Source: Paenibacillus sp. Soil750
GTDB lineage: Bacteria > Bacillota > Bacilli > Paenibacillales > NBRC-103111
Length of the DNA stretch: 64,000 bases
Direction of reading: 5' to 3'
NCBI RefSeq assembly: GCF_001428045.1
Contig: NZ_LMSD01000012.1
Coordinates: 658,126-722,125, forward strand
In this document: in pieces, positions 36,301 to 44,997 of the stretch
Position numbering within the stretch: the first letter of the stretch is position 1
How the letters are laid out: every line of letters begins with the position of its first letter
Position numbers and translations under genes: made by a program
The notes under the pieces: generated by a model
Told to the model about the DNA's origin: nothing
The model's database searches: none
What the model saw: only the letters and a program-made list of their open reading frames with translations

Positions 36301-37437
36301 AAACAGCGCAGGATTCCCACTGTCATCGATAACCGAACTGCCCGTCCAATCGCCGTCCGGATCAACTTGAAAAAGTGAAGGCGCGAGCGCAGGGGGAAGA
36401 TCCCGCCAATGCACCATATCCGTGCTGACCCAGTGGCCCCAATGCATATTATGCCAGTAAGGCCCTTGCTGATTAAATTGATAGAACATATGATATTGCC
36501 CGTTAAAAAAAAGTGATGCATGTGGCTCATTCATCCAATGCTGGGGCGCAATGGCATGGTAGGTCGGTCGGTCATTATCCCCGTTATAAACCCTCCGATC
36601 AAAAGACAAATCGGGTGTTGGCAAGTTGCCGCCAAGGTTGGTCAAATACGAGTTGTACGAATTTTGGACTTCAGTTGCTGTCAAAGCGCCGTTATAAATT
36701 TTCAACTCATCAATTAATCCGTTAAATGTATGATACGGAAACAAGGATGGACTAGCGCCGTATGTGCTTTCGTTATTAGTCCCAATCAACAAATTGTTTG
36801 CGGATGAAGTAATCAACGTATTGAGTGGCGTTCTTTTCGAAGCCACCTGCTTGCCGTTCAAGTAAAGCACAACCAGCCCTCCCGCATTATCGTAAGCGCT
36901 GTCATAAGTAGCTACGATATGGGACCATTCGAATTTAGGCAAGGGCTCATAGGACCATACATCGTACCAGGTACCGTTCGAACCAAATTGGAAGGACCAT
37001 GTCCCATAACGATACATACCTAATAAAAACCCTTGTTTTTCGTTTTTGGATTGCTGATTGACAATAGCATCCAGTTTGAAATCATCACCCCATGTATAAG
37101 CCCGCGGAGCAACCCAAGTTTCAACGCTTATTTTGCTCTGAGGAATGGAAATGGCAGGATGCGATACCCAGGTTGAATAGCCGTCAAAAAGCAGAGCGCT
37201 GCTGCTAATGCCATCTGTTTTCCATTCCGGAATAGCAGGCACAGGTTTAAAATAATGGATCGGATCATCTATCTGGGAAATTTGCTCCTTCGTCACATTG
37301 CCCGTCCCTTCATTGAAGTTCCATTGAGCGACAACGCTTGAAGCCGCGTTAGAAACCGGGGAATTAATCACTATACTTGAAGCAAAAATAACCATTGTGA
37401 AAAACAGGACCCGCAATTGTGTCCATTTAATTTTCAT
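33388..37437 (-). CDS. Secreted LamG-GH32 fructan hydrolase with three lectin-like repeats
   Basis: An extracellular enzyme of 1,349 residues with a signal peptide ending at about residue 31 (SNA-A). Residues 33-250 form a LamG/concanavalin-like domain. Residues about 285-780 form GH32, with WMNEPHAS (Glu304 where the nucleophile Asp is expected), QFRDPF (Asp434) and VWELPVLL (acid/base candidate Glu491). Residues 785-865 look like a bacterial Ig-like (Big_2) domain. Three repeats of about 155 residues of the type NFEAGDLSNW...HINVDDFN end the protein. It belongs to the same unusual GH32 clade as the cytosolic 747-residue enzyme at 52101-54344. No cell-wall anchor is seen. The ATG follows AAAGGAGAGC. 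Levan- or inulin-type fructan is the expected substrate. Confidence 0.88.
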   Translation of the reverse strand: MKIKWTQLRVLFFTMVIFASSIVINSPVSNAASSVVAQWNFNEGTGNVTKEQISQIDDPIHYFKPVPAIPEWKTDGISSSALLFDGYSTWVSHPAISIPQSKISVETWVAPRAYTWGDDFKLDAIVNQQSKNEKQGFLLGMYRYGTWSFQFGSNGTWYDVWSYEPLPKFEWSHIVATYDSAYDNAGGLVVLYLNGKQVASKRTPLNTLITSSANNLLIGTNNESTYGASPSLFPYHTFNGLIDELKIYNGALTATEVQNSYNSYLTNLGGNLPTPDLSFDRRVYNGDNDRPTYHAIAPQHWMNEPHASLFFNGQYHMFYQFNQQGPYWHNMHWGHWVSTDMVHWRDLPPALAPSLFQVDPDGDWTGSSVIDDSGNPALFFTAGNDAKATNKENVGLARSTYPTDHDNDLKRWDKDASLAVTQQDGQGIQGQFRDPFVFKDGSTWNMLVGSGVNGQGGTALVYTSSDMTNWQYKGPLYQNNLYPEKLGNVWELPVLLPIKDSLGNQKYIFMVSPVGGQARVFYWIGTWDNVTSKFKPDPGSDAPQLMDYGGFHFTGPSGFVDKSTSAYNTPNRTILNTIAQGNRSSQADSDAGWAHNAGLPVVLDLRPDGRLGINPISELQSLRGTQLLDIATDTSFTDANERLSHIQGDTLEIDMELAPGEADKVGMYVRKSPTSGEKTLLYYKKSTKEYGVDRTNTITGPPQQGIDSGTIDLAGDTVKLHIFLDKSMVESYLNGLKSITTRTYSKSDALGLELFGDVNPDTIKVKHLQIWNMNSAYTPVPVTGVSLNTESSQVFTGGKQTLYATVAPSNATNKDIVWISSNPAVATVTNGSVRGNSVGTAIITAKTRDGGFLATSTVTVIAPPASTPLTNGNFEAGDLSNWTVVRGNEFTDPAVVTQSPTWWGVQPFNQQGAFHLWGSNGGGGDTSIGELRSQTFTLGGNGQINFLVGGGIDIDNLYVAFVRSSDGKELYRTSGPGTYKDWPDHKGNTEQYTRKYWDATQYIGTSMYIRVVDNRSDSWGHINVDDFNIPVQATEQLPNHNFEAGNLSSWIVESGNAFTDGDVSSASTFWNPPQSFNKEGDYHFWGFNNGGDNRVGAMRSVSFVLGGNGLINLRVGGGQDINNLYVALVRASDNAILFKETGLNNEGYTVSNWDASAYIGTRCYIRVVDNSTGGFGHINLDAVNVPVQPGSLIGQLANHDFELGNLSGWNVKNGNAFTDGDVSPASTFWNPPQSFNKQGTYHYWGFNNGGDGQVGSMQSTNFLLGGDGQIDLLVGGGQDLNNLYVALVRASDNAILFKETGLNSEAYTRKNWNASAYIGTTCYIKIVDNAMGGFGHINVDDVNVPIRIP
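33400..34840 (-). repeat. Three lectin-like repeats in the LamG-GH32 enzyme
   Basis: Three copies begin near 34840, 34325 and 33850. The second and third are almost identical in long stretches, for example AVLVRASDNAILFKETGLN-like blocks present in both and FNK(E/Q)G with WGFNNGGD. This points to a recent duplication. The consensus also matches the eight repeats of the giant enzyme upstream. Confidence 0.8.
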
Positions 37438-37663
37438 GTATCAGCTCTCCTTTTATTTTCTGATAATTAGTACAGCAATTCATTATTTTAACTTCTCTCC
37501 ACTTGCTATTTTTTTCACGACATGATATCACCCCCTTAACAGATTATTGATGGCAATTCGCCAAAACGAAAAAAAACAACCTTTGGCTCCGAATGAAACA
37601 AGAATAAGTCTGTTCCCGTAACGTTGCCACATGTTGTCATGTTGTCGATTTGCCTTGCACTCC

Positions 37664-37758
37664 CTAAAAGAGTGGATTGTTGTTTTTTCACCTTAATCAT
37701 ACCTGTGATAAACACAAAAAATAATAGAAGATTTTCTTACAACAGTTGAAATTTTCCC
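37664..37758 (-). promoter_or_regulatory. Shared fructan-regulon promoter, copy B
   Basis: This copy aligns with copies A and C over about 95 bases. The -10 box TATGAT lies at 37696-37701, about 250 bases before the LamG-GH32 start. The leader between them holds a GGGGGTGAT ribosome-like site followed by a two-codon frame and no other gene. Confidence 0.7.
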
Positions 37759-37763
37759 ACTAA

Positions 37764-37807
37764 ACAAAATAGCCCTAGCCTGTTATGACAGGCTAGGGCT
37801 ATTTTGT
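37764..37807 (-). terminator. Perfect 19-bp terminator of the giant fructanase gene
   Basis: Arms of 19 bases (AAAATAGCCCTAGCCTG core) pair perfectly around TTATGA, about 40 bases beyond the stop. Its sequence resembles the terminators at 44951-44985 and 33341-33377, suggesting common descent of these gene units. Confidence 0.85.
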
Positions 37808-37846
37808 TACTTCTCTTCACACCAACACTATTCGTCTTGGCTGCGA

Positions 37847-40800
37847 TTATTCCTGTATCAATAATCGGTAAAGGACTACAGCCGTCTCAGCTCTCGTTGT
37901 ATGATCGAGTGGATGAATCTTCCCGTTGTTTCCTTCAATAATATGGGATTTCACAAGAGAAGAAACACTGTCAATGGCATATGACGAAATATCATTACTA
38001 TCCTGGAATACAGTCAAATCCGATTTTGCACCTTTGGCTGTATCGCGTTTCGCTGCAGCCATCGCTCTATTCAGCATAACTATCATATCTTGCCTTGTAA
38101 TGGAAGCATTCGGGTTAAAATGACTCCCATCTATGCCAGTGGTAATGCCTAACTTTTTGGCGATGCTGACCGCTTCATAATAATAATCGTCAGAGTTAAC
38201 ATCATCAAAGCTGGAATCCGCTTGGGCCGTTAATTCAAGTGCGCGTACAAGCAGCAGAATGAAGTCTGCCCTTGTAATATCCTCTTGCGGAGCAAATGCT
38301 GTCTCTGTTGTGCCTTGAATAATGCCTTTGGATGCAAGGAGTTCGACCTGCTTTTTACCCCAAGCATAATCATTAAGATCATCGAAGGACTTATTCACGT
38401 AAGCAATTGCATAATAGCTGAAATGGATCGTTTTAAAGATCATTTCACCTGTTGCTTTATTAAATTTGGCATTCGGAACAGGCACGATGCTGCCGGATGG
38501 ATCCAGATACCAGACAACTAAATGATCTGCATTGTTCATTTCTTCTGCTGTAGGCGTGTATTTGATAGCTACCTGTACCGGAGCATCCGCATTACGCCAT
38601 GGAATAACTTTACCATTCAAAGTGGCAATTAATTCAAGAATTGGTCTTGCTCCGATTTCTGATTGTTTGCCGTTACCAGCTGCATCACGATCAACAAGGG
38701 TCATACTTACTACAATGTTGTCATTCTCATTGAACGCGCCTTCGGTAAACATCTGACTCGATAAAGTCATGGTGCCTATTGGACTACGAATTTCAAATTG
38801 TCGATTAGCATGATTACTCGATATGAACGCAGATGGTATCTCGATGCTATACCCTTTAACATCATCCACTTTGTCTAATTCGATTGTCATTTTTTTGGTG
38901 CCTTTCGCGTCAACCCTTGCAGCATCCAACGCTGTACTCAACGTCTCTTTCGAAACTTTACCCACAGCAATTTTATTAATTAAACTAGTCGGAACAACAA
39001 GTCGGCCCTGATTGTTTGGCGTTGTGCCCGCCCCTGTAGTTACTGGGGTTTCTGGTGTAGGGTCTGAATGAGTTTCATTTGATTGTAAAACCGTGACAGA
39101 AGCTGTTGTCACATGTCCTTTATACACAGCTGTAATCAAGGTTTGACCTGGTCGCTTTCCGTACACTATGCCGGCAGCAGTCACAATGGCTACAGAAGGA
39201 TCAGAGCTTTTGAAGACGGCTTGGTCCGTAACCATTTGTTTGCTTGTCAGATCGCCATATCCATATACCGTTAATGGCATACCCTGCAAACCTCCATACA
39301 CGATTCCCGTTACAGAGTTGCTTGTATCTGGAATGGCACCGCCGTATACCGCTTGGCTTACAGTTTGAGTCATTGGACTTAAAACAAGAGCCGATACAAC
39401 GGTTGAGAGGGTACTATTCGTTTCAAGCGTGTAGCTTCTTTTATCCATTTGAAGCTTCTTGATCGACCTATCTGCCCAAATACTGTCAAACTGATAAATA
39501 CTTAAAGAGTTGACGTTCACTTCCCCATTTTCAGCATAAAGCTCAAGGCCCTTACTGTTCGAATCAGGGAATATTTGATCTGTGAAAACTTTTCTCCCAT
39601 CATTTGCAAACACTTCAAGGGTATCCTCATCTACGAAGATATGAAGTTTAATTTTGTTATTTTCCGGAATAAGAGGAGCTTCTTGTCGGACAGGGACAAT
39701 ATCACTTACATCAGGCCCTCCAGAATGTGTACGGTCCACAAACACTTTTTGACTTGACGTGTCATACCCGATCACTGTCTCCTGAGAGTTGGACTTACGA
39801 ACTTTGAATCCAAATTCTGATGCATCCTGAATACCGAATTCCGCGACAATTTCCATTGTACTTCCATATACGGCTTGCAACACATTGTTATCCTGCCCAA
39901 CTTGGAAATTAGTCCAATGCAGAACCGGCTTTCTTAATTCTTCCAACTGCTGCACCGGCTGCTGAATCAGACGAATTCCATCCGTTGTCGTCTTAAGCTC
40001 AACCGTACGCGGAATGCTCATTGCACCCCGCCAAGTACTTGTAGGCGTATTGCTCGCATATCTCCAGTTACTCATCCAGCCGAGCCATACGGGTCTTTCT
40101 AGCTCATCCCGAATATTGCTCCATGTTACTGCTGCATAGAAATCTGAACCATAGTCAATCCAATTGGATTGATCAGCAGTTGGCCGTTCATCAGGTGTAA
40201 AGGTTTTGCCATCGAACGTGCCGACAAAATACATCATACCTGATCCTTTGCCAGGAGGCTCTGGGTCAACATCTCTTCTGTTTCCGTTACCATCGCCGGT
40301 ACTAATGATCATAACCCATTTCTTCTTGGTTGGATCTCCATCGACGGGTAATTCGATCAAATCAGGACATTCATAAATGCCGAAATGTGAGCCAAGACCG
40401 TCAGAACCAAATGAGTTTTCATAAGTCCATTCTTTTAAGTTGGGCGATGAATAAAACTCGATGTGATGACCTACCGCTAATAACATTATCCATTTGGAAG
40501 TAGCCTCATGCCAGAATACTTTAGGATCCCTAAAATCCGGTGCAGTTCCTTTAGGTTCCCTTAAATCCGCTGCAGCTTCTGGTAACAGGACAGGATTTCC
40601 TGTATATTTCGTCCAGGTTCTGCCATTATCCTTGCTGTAAGCGATACTCTGCACCTGCTTCGGTCCATTTTGCGTATAGAACGCTACCAGACCGGAGCCT
40701 TCTTCATTAAAAAATCCGGATGAGTTATGCGCATCTACTACAGCGCCGCCTGAGAATATGGCACCATGTTCATCAGGCGCTATTGCCGGTGGTAGTTCTT

Positions 40801-43800
40801 TCCAATGGGTAAGATCTGTACTTACCGCATGCCCCCAATGCATCTTATCGAAAGCAGGGGATGTGGAAGAAGGAGTATACTGGTAAAACAGATGGTATTC
40901 TCCATTATAATAGACCATACCGTTTGGATCATTCATCCAATTTTTTTCAGGTGTGTAATGGAACTGTGGTCTGTATGGTTCTGAATAGTTTTCACGCGGA
41001 ATACTCAATTGAAAATCATCTACATTGATATAACCAAAAGCGCCTGAGGTCTTATTGTCCACGACTTTAAAATATACTTCTTCCCCTAGGTAAGCTGAAG
41101 CATCCCATGTAACATCCTGAAAGTTGTCTGAGTCCGATCCCGTGGCTCTAAACAGTTCCATATGATCAGAAGCTCTGACTAGGGCTACATGCAGCTGATC
41201 AGAATCCTTACCTCCAGCGACCAAGAAGCTCAGAATACCAGTCCCTGTCAATTGGAATACTTTGGATGACAATGTACCTGTCAAGGCAGGGTTATTCGCT
41301 TTATTCCCGTTCACATAATACGTTCCATAGTTTCCATTCCCAGGTAAATTTGAGACAGAATCTGCGAATGCATCACCTTCCAGTGTCCACCCAGAGAAAT
41401 CACCAGTTTCAAAATCAGAGTTTTCCAATTGTGAAACTGCATTCACCGTTACAAAGCGATCCAGGTTGAGATGTCCAAATCCGGCAGTTGTTTGGTCCAC
41501 AATCCGGAAATAGAGTTCTTCCCCTGCATACGGGGTAGCGTCAAAAACATGCTCTGAATATTGCTCATCACCCTTGCCTGTAGTCGTGAAAAGAATCTCG
41601 CCTGTTCGATCCCTAACTAGCGCAACGTATAAGTTATCGATATCCGAACCGCCGCCCATCAGGAAAGTTAATCTTCCCGATGTAGGGATATTCTTATCAC
41701 CCGAAGCGATGAAATGGCTGGATTCCATAATTCCCTTTCTACCGTCTCCGCCGCCTTGAAAGCCCCAGAGATGATACAGTCCACTGTGCTTAAATGGCTT
41801 TGTTCCCCAGAATTTATCCTGCGTAGTAATCGTATTATCGAATGCGTTACCCTCAACAACCTTCCAACCACGTAGGTCTCCGCTTTCAAAATCGCCATTC
41901 ATAACTTCATGAGACACATAATAGTTGAAATCATCGACATTGAGATGACCCGTCGCCACATTGTCGACTATGGAGAAATAAAGCTCTTCGTTTATAAATT
42001 TCGAAGCGTCCCAACTGACAGTTTGATAACTGTGAGAGATGTGACCTGTTGCTCTAAACAATTCTTTATGGTCGGATGCTCGAACTAATGATACATAAAG
42101 ATGGTCAACGTCTATATCTCCGCTAATTTTAAAATTAACAGTCCCTGTCCCGGCCAGCCTGAATGTACTGGATGTTAAAGTGCCTGTCGCTTCGTTATTT
42201 CCAATAACATGATAATTGCGCTGTTGCCCGTAGGCATTTCCCGAAGAATCATTGTCCTGATCAGAAACTGAAAATGCGTTTCCAACTACTGTCCATCCAG
42301 ATAAATCTCCTTTTTCAAAATCTTCATTATTCATCACATAAGAAGGAGAACCTGTATTGCGAACATGGAAATCGTCGACATTCAAGTGTCCTGTTAGGCT
42401 ATTATCCATAACTTTCAAAAACACCTTTTGCCCTAAGTAGGCTTTGGCATCCCAAACGATCCGTCGAAGAGATTCAGGACTTACCGCACCATTTGCCGGC
42501 GTCTCACTGAATAGAATTGAATTGTCTTCCGCCTTTACTAACGCAACGTAAAGATTATTCGGATCATGGTTTCCACTTAACATAAAGTTTATTTCACCGC
42601 TACCGCCAAGTTTAAAAACTGACGATTGAAGAGAGCCTGTTCTTGCATCCGCATTACCGGAACCGGTCCCGGCTAAGCCTTGAATATAGTAATTGCCTAT
42701 TTGGTTGATTGGGTCTTCACCCGACATTGTCTCAGCGGAAACAGTTCCTGTAAAAGCATCACCTGCAGCTTGCCAGCCCTCTAAAGTGCCTGTTTCGAAG
42801 CTTGGATTCAAGATATCTGCCGGGTCGTTGTTGAATACATGAATATCGTCGAGGTTAACATGCTGCCATCCTCCGCCAGGAACGCTATCCACTGCTTTCA
42901 GATACACTTCCTCGCCTAAATATGCAGAAGCATCCCAAACAACTCGGTCATAGCCCTCAGAGCCTGCATGAGCTGTATGCGTGGATTTGATCAGTTCTTT
43001 CCCGTCTGAAGCGCGAACAAGTGCAACATACTCCGTTTGAGGGAAATTACCTCCACCTAACATGAAATTAATTTCGCCGTTCCCGCCAAGTACAAACGTG
43101 CTTGATTGGATACTGCCTTCCTTCCAATCATCACCCCAGAAATGATACTCACCGACTTTATTAATTGGGTCAGGATGCCAGTAATTTACTTCTGAAGTAA
43201 CCCTACCAGGCGCCTCTCCGCTCGTAACCGTCCAACCCGTCAAGTCCCCGGTTTCAAAGTTAGGATTCACAATGTCATGAGGCAGATTATAAACTTGGAC
43301 ATCGTCAAGATTCACGTGCTGCCACCCGCCTGCTGCTATCTGGTCCACAAGCATTAAATAGACTTGCTCGCCCAGGTAAGCCGAAGCATCCCAAGTCACT
43401 CTTGCATACGCCTCCGAATCTGCAAATTGTGTATTATTTGCTCTCATCAGTTCTGTATTGTCAGAAGCACGCATTAAAGCAACATACTGCGTATCAAGAT
43501 TTCCGCCACCCATCATGAAATTAATTTCGCCAGTTCCACCAAGGACAAACACACTGGAATTGATTGATCCTTGCTTCATGTCATCGCCCCAAAAATGGAA
43601 CTGACCTGTCTTATTAATCGGATTTTCATGCCAATATTTTACGGTTGGCGAAACTTGACCGGGCGCTTCTCCGGATACAACGGTCCATCCTGTTAAGTCG
43701 CCCGTTTCGAAGTCAGGGTTTACAATGTTATGAATGGTATTATATACGTGGAAATCATCAACATTGATGTGCCCTTGACCCAGATCAACAGCTTTCAAGT

Positions 43801-44815
43801 AAACCACTTCGCCAAGATGAGCCGAAGCATCCCAGATCGCTCTTCTCATGGATTCTGGACCGTCACCTAGTGAAGAACCGGTTGCTCTATATAATTCTGT
43901 ATCGTCGGACTCTCTGACTAGAGTGACATAAGTATGATCTATATCATTCGTTCCGCCGATAAGAAAGTTTACTTCGCCTGTTCCTTCTAGCTTGAATGAG
44001 GAAGACTGCAGAGAACCTGACTTCGCTTCTGCCCTCCCATCATCATCGGTCAAGCCGGTTACAAAGTATTTTCTTTTTTGATAATAAGAGGTTTGATCTT
44101 CGCCATAAGATACCTCGTTTGAGACTGAAAAAGCATCGCCCTCAGCGTTCCAACCACTCAAGTCTCCCGTTTCAAAGCTTGGATTGTCAATACTGTTCGT
44201 TACATTGTATACGTGAAAATCATCCACATTAATGTGCTGATATGTACTATTATCTACAACTTCAATATAGAGATCTTCACCTATGTAATCTTGAGCTTGC
44301 CAATTCACTCGTACATATCGCTCAAATTGATCCGGCAATGCGACCCCCGCACTTTTAAACAAGATTGTATGATCAGAGGCACGAACGAGAGAAACATACA
44401 AATTGTCGATATCATTGCCTCCGCCAACCAAGAAGTTAACCTCACCATTCCCAGAAAGCCTGAACGTACTAGATTTCAACGTACCTGTTCTTGAATCTGA
44501 GATGTTTTTGCTGCTATCGCTTGGATCTACTGCTTCCGGATTCCATCCCCATGCATGATAAGTCTCGTTCTGTTTAAAAGGATGGTCTCCCCAAAAATGC
44601 TGTATAGATGAGGGCAGATCGCTAAATGCATTCCCGGTTGTCATCCATCCTGATAGATCGCCAGCTTCAAAATCAGGATTTTCAATTGTGACAGGATGTT
44701 GTAAAGCATTCGCGGCTGTTGATATTCCACTAAAAGCAACAACATTAGAAAATAACATAAAACTAGCTAAACCTAACGCAACATTACTTTTTAACCTTCG
44801 GGCGCTAATCGCCAT
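37847..44815 (-). CDS. Giant SLH-anchored GH32 fructanase with eight lectin-like repeats
   Basis: A surface enzyme of 2,322 residues. The start MAISARRLKSN at 44815 is chosen because AAAGGGG lies before it; the signal peptide ends near residue 37 (AANA-LQ). Residues about 40-1290 are eight tandem repeats of about 155 residues. Residues about 1295-1770 are GH32, with a canonical nucleophile in WMNDPNG, DFRDPK and YECPD. An Ig-like domain follows near 1800-1900, then a linker domain. Three SLH motifs fill residues about 2140-2322 (ITRADFILLLVRALEL; ITRQDMIVMLNRAMAA; TTRAETAVVLYRLL). It should bind fructan tightly and hold it at the cell wall. Endo-levanase, inulinase or cycloinulo-oligosaccharide fructanotransferase are all possible; the sequence alone does not decide. 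Confidence 0.9.
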   Translation of the reverse strand: MAISARRLKSNVALGLASFMLFSNVVAFSGISTAANALQHPVTIENPDFEAGDLSGWMTTGNAFSDLPSSIQHFWGDHPFKQNETYHAWGWNPEAVDPSDSSKNISDSRTGTLKSSTFRLSGNGEVNFLVGGGNDIDNLYVSLVRASDHTILFKSAGVALPDQFERYVRVNWQAQDYIGEDLYIEVVDNSTYQHINVDDFHVYNVTNSIDNPSFETGDLSGWNAEGDAFSVSNEVSYGEDQTSYYQKRKYFVTGLTDDDGRAEAKSGSLQSSSFKLEGTGEVNFLIGGTNDIDHTYVTLVRESDDTELYRATGSSLGDGPESMRRAIWDASAHLGEVVYLKAVDLGQGHINVDDFHVYNTIHNIVNPDFETGDLTGWTVVSGEAPGQVSPTVKYWHENPINKTGQFHFWGDDMKQGSINSSVFVLGGTGEINFMMGGGNLDTQYVALMRASDNTELMRANNTQFADSEAYARVTWDASAYLGEQVYLMLVDQIAAGGWQHVNLDDVQVYNLPHDIVNPNFETGDLTGWTVTSGEAPGRVTSEVNYWHPDPINKVGEYHFWGDDWKEGSIQSSTFVLGGNGEINFMLGGGNFPQTEYVALVRASDGKELIKSTHTAHAGSEGYDRVVWDASAYLGEEVYLKAVDSVPGGGWQHVNLDDIHVFNNDPADILNPSFETGTLEGWQAAGDAFTGTVSAETMSGEDPINQIGNYYIQGLAGTGSGNADARTGSLQSSVFKLGGSGEINFMLSGNHDPNNLYVALVKAEDNSILFSETPANGAVSPESLRRIVWDAKAYLGQKVFLKVMDNSLTGHLNVDDFHVRNTGSPSYVMNNEDFEKGDLSGWTVVGNAFSVSDQDNDSSGNAYGQQRNYHVIGNNEATGTLTSSTFRLAGTGTVNFKISGDIDVDHLYVSLVRASDHKELFRATGHISHSYQTVSWDASKFINEELYFSIVDNVATGHLNVDDFNYYVSHEVMNGDFESGDLRGWKVVEGNAFDNTITTQDKFWGTKPFKHSGLYHLWGFQGGGDGRKGIMESSHFIASGDKNIPTSGRLTFLMGGGSDIDNLYVALVRDRTGEILFTTTGKGDEQYSEHVFDATPYAGEELYFRIVDQTTAGFGHLNLDRFVTVNAVSQLENSDFETGDFSGWTLEGDAFADSVSNLPGNGNYGTYYVNGNKANNPALTGTLSSKVFQLTGTGILSFLVAGGKDSDQLHVALVRASDHMELFRATGSDSDNFQDVTWDASAYLGEEVYFKVVDNKTSGAFGYINVDDFQLSIPRENYSEPYRPQFHYTPEKNWMNDPNGMVYYNGEYHLFYQYTPSSTSPAFDKMHWGHAVSTDLTHWKELPPAIAPDEHGAIFSGGAVVDAHNSSGFFNEEGSGLVAFYTQNGPKQVQSIAYSKDNGRTWTKYTGNPVLLPEAAADLREPKGTAPDFRDPKVFWHEATSKWIMLLAVGHHIEFYSSPNLKEWTYENSFGSDGLGSHFGIYECPDLIELPVDGDPTKKKWVMIISTGDGNGNRRDVDPEPPGKGSGMMYFVGTFDGKTFTPDERPTADQSNWIDYGSDFYAAVTWSNIRDELERPVWLGWMSNWRYASNTPTSTWRGAMSIPRTVELKTTTDGIRLIQQPVQQLEELRKPVLHWTNFQVGQDNNVLQAVYGSTMEIVAEFGIQDASEFGFKVRKSNSQETVIGYDTSSQKVFVDRTHSGGPDVSDIVPVRQEAPLIPENNKIKLHIFVDEDTLEVFANDGRKVFTDQIFPDSNSKGLELYAENGEVNVNSLSIYQFDSIWADRSIKKLQMDKRSYTLETNSTLSTVVSALVLSPMTQTVSQAVYGGAIPDTSNSVTGIVYGGLQGMPLTVYGYGDLTSKQMVTDQAVFKSSDPSVAIVTAAGIVYGKRPGQTLITAVYKGHVTTASVTVLQSNETHSDPTPETPVTTGAGTTPNNQGRLVVPTSLINKIAVGKVSKETLSTALDAARVDAKGTKKMTIELDKVDDVKGYSIEIPSAFISSNHANRQFEIRSPIGTMTLSSQMFTEGAFNENDNIVVSMTLVDRDAAGNGKQSEIGARPILELIATLNGKVIPWRNADAPVQVAIKYTPTAEEMNNADHLVVWYLDPSGSIVPVPNAKFNKATGEMIFKTIHFSYYAIAYVNKSFDDLNDYAWGKKQVELLASKGIIQGTTETAFAPQEDITRADFILLLVRALELTAQADSSFDDVNSDDYYYEAVSIAKKLGITTGIDGSHFNPNASITRQDMIVMLNRAMAAAKRDTAKGAKSDLTVFQDSNDISSYAIDSVSSLVKSHIIEGNNGKIHPLDHTTRAETAVVLYRLLIQE
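41005..44700 (-). repeat. Eight tandem lectin-like repeats in the giant fructanase
   Basis: Each unit of 150-160 residues begins N(P/G/S)xFExGDLxGW, has a middle block INFLxGGGxDxDNLYVALV and ends with a GHINVDDFxVYN-like strand. Units 3 and 4 are the most alike and share the ending GGWQHVNLDD, so they look like the youngest pair. I cannot name the binding-module family by eye. Confidence 0.85.
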
Positions 44816-44837
44816 TTCTGTAACCCCTTTCATAAAA

Positions 44838-44942
44838 CCCCTAAATGAGTAGATATTTGTTTTTTCCTCGTCTTCATCATACATTCGATAAAAACTAAAA
44901 ATAATAGAAAATTCTCTTGCAAGTGTTGAAATTTTTCTACAG
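44838..44942 (-). promoter_or_regulatory. Shared fructan-regulon promoter, copy C
   Basis: This copy aligns with A and B. The -10 box TATGAT at 44876-44881 is preceded by TG, an extended -10. The leader to the giant fructanase start is only about 55 bases, against about 250-280 bases in copies A and B. Confidence 0.7.
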
Positions 44943-44950
44943 AACAAAAA

Positions 44951-44985
44951 AGCCCCGGCCTGTTATGAAGAATCAGGCTAGGGCT
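44951..44985 (-). terminator. Terminator of the three-component sensor operon
   Basis: Arms AGCCCCGGCCTG and CAGGCTAGGGCT pair with one mismatch and one wobble, 13 bases beyond the kinase stop, followed by TTTTTTG on the minus strand. It separates the sensor operon from the giant fructanase promoter. Confidence 0.75.
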
Positions 44986-44997
44986 ATATATTTACTT

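Noticed and set aside
33388..37437. Inactive GH32 pseudo-enzyme because of the Asp to Glu change
   Set aside because: Two intact paralogues share the same signature, and RDP and the candidate acid/base Glu are kept; a functional variant is more likely.
41005..44700. Repeats as a sign of mis-assembly
   Set aside because: The eight protein repeats are clearly diverged from each other and stay in frame, so collapse or false expansion is unlikely.
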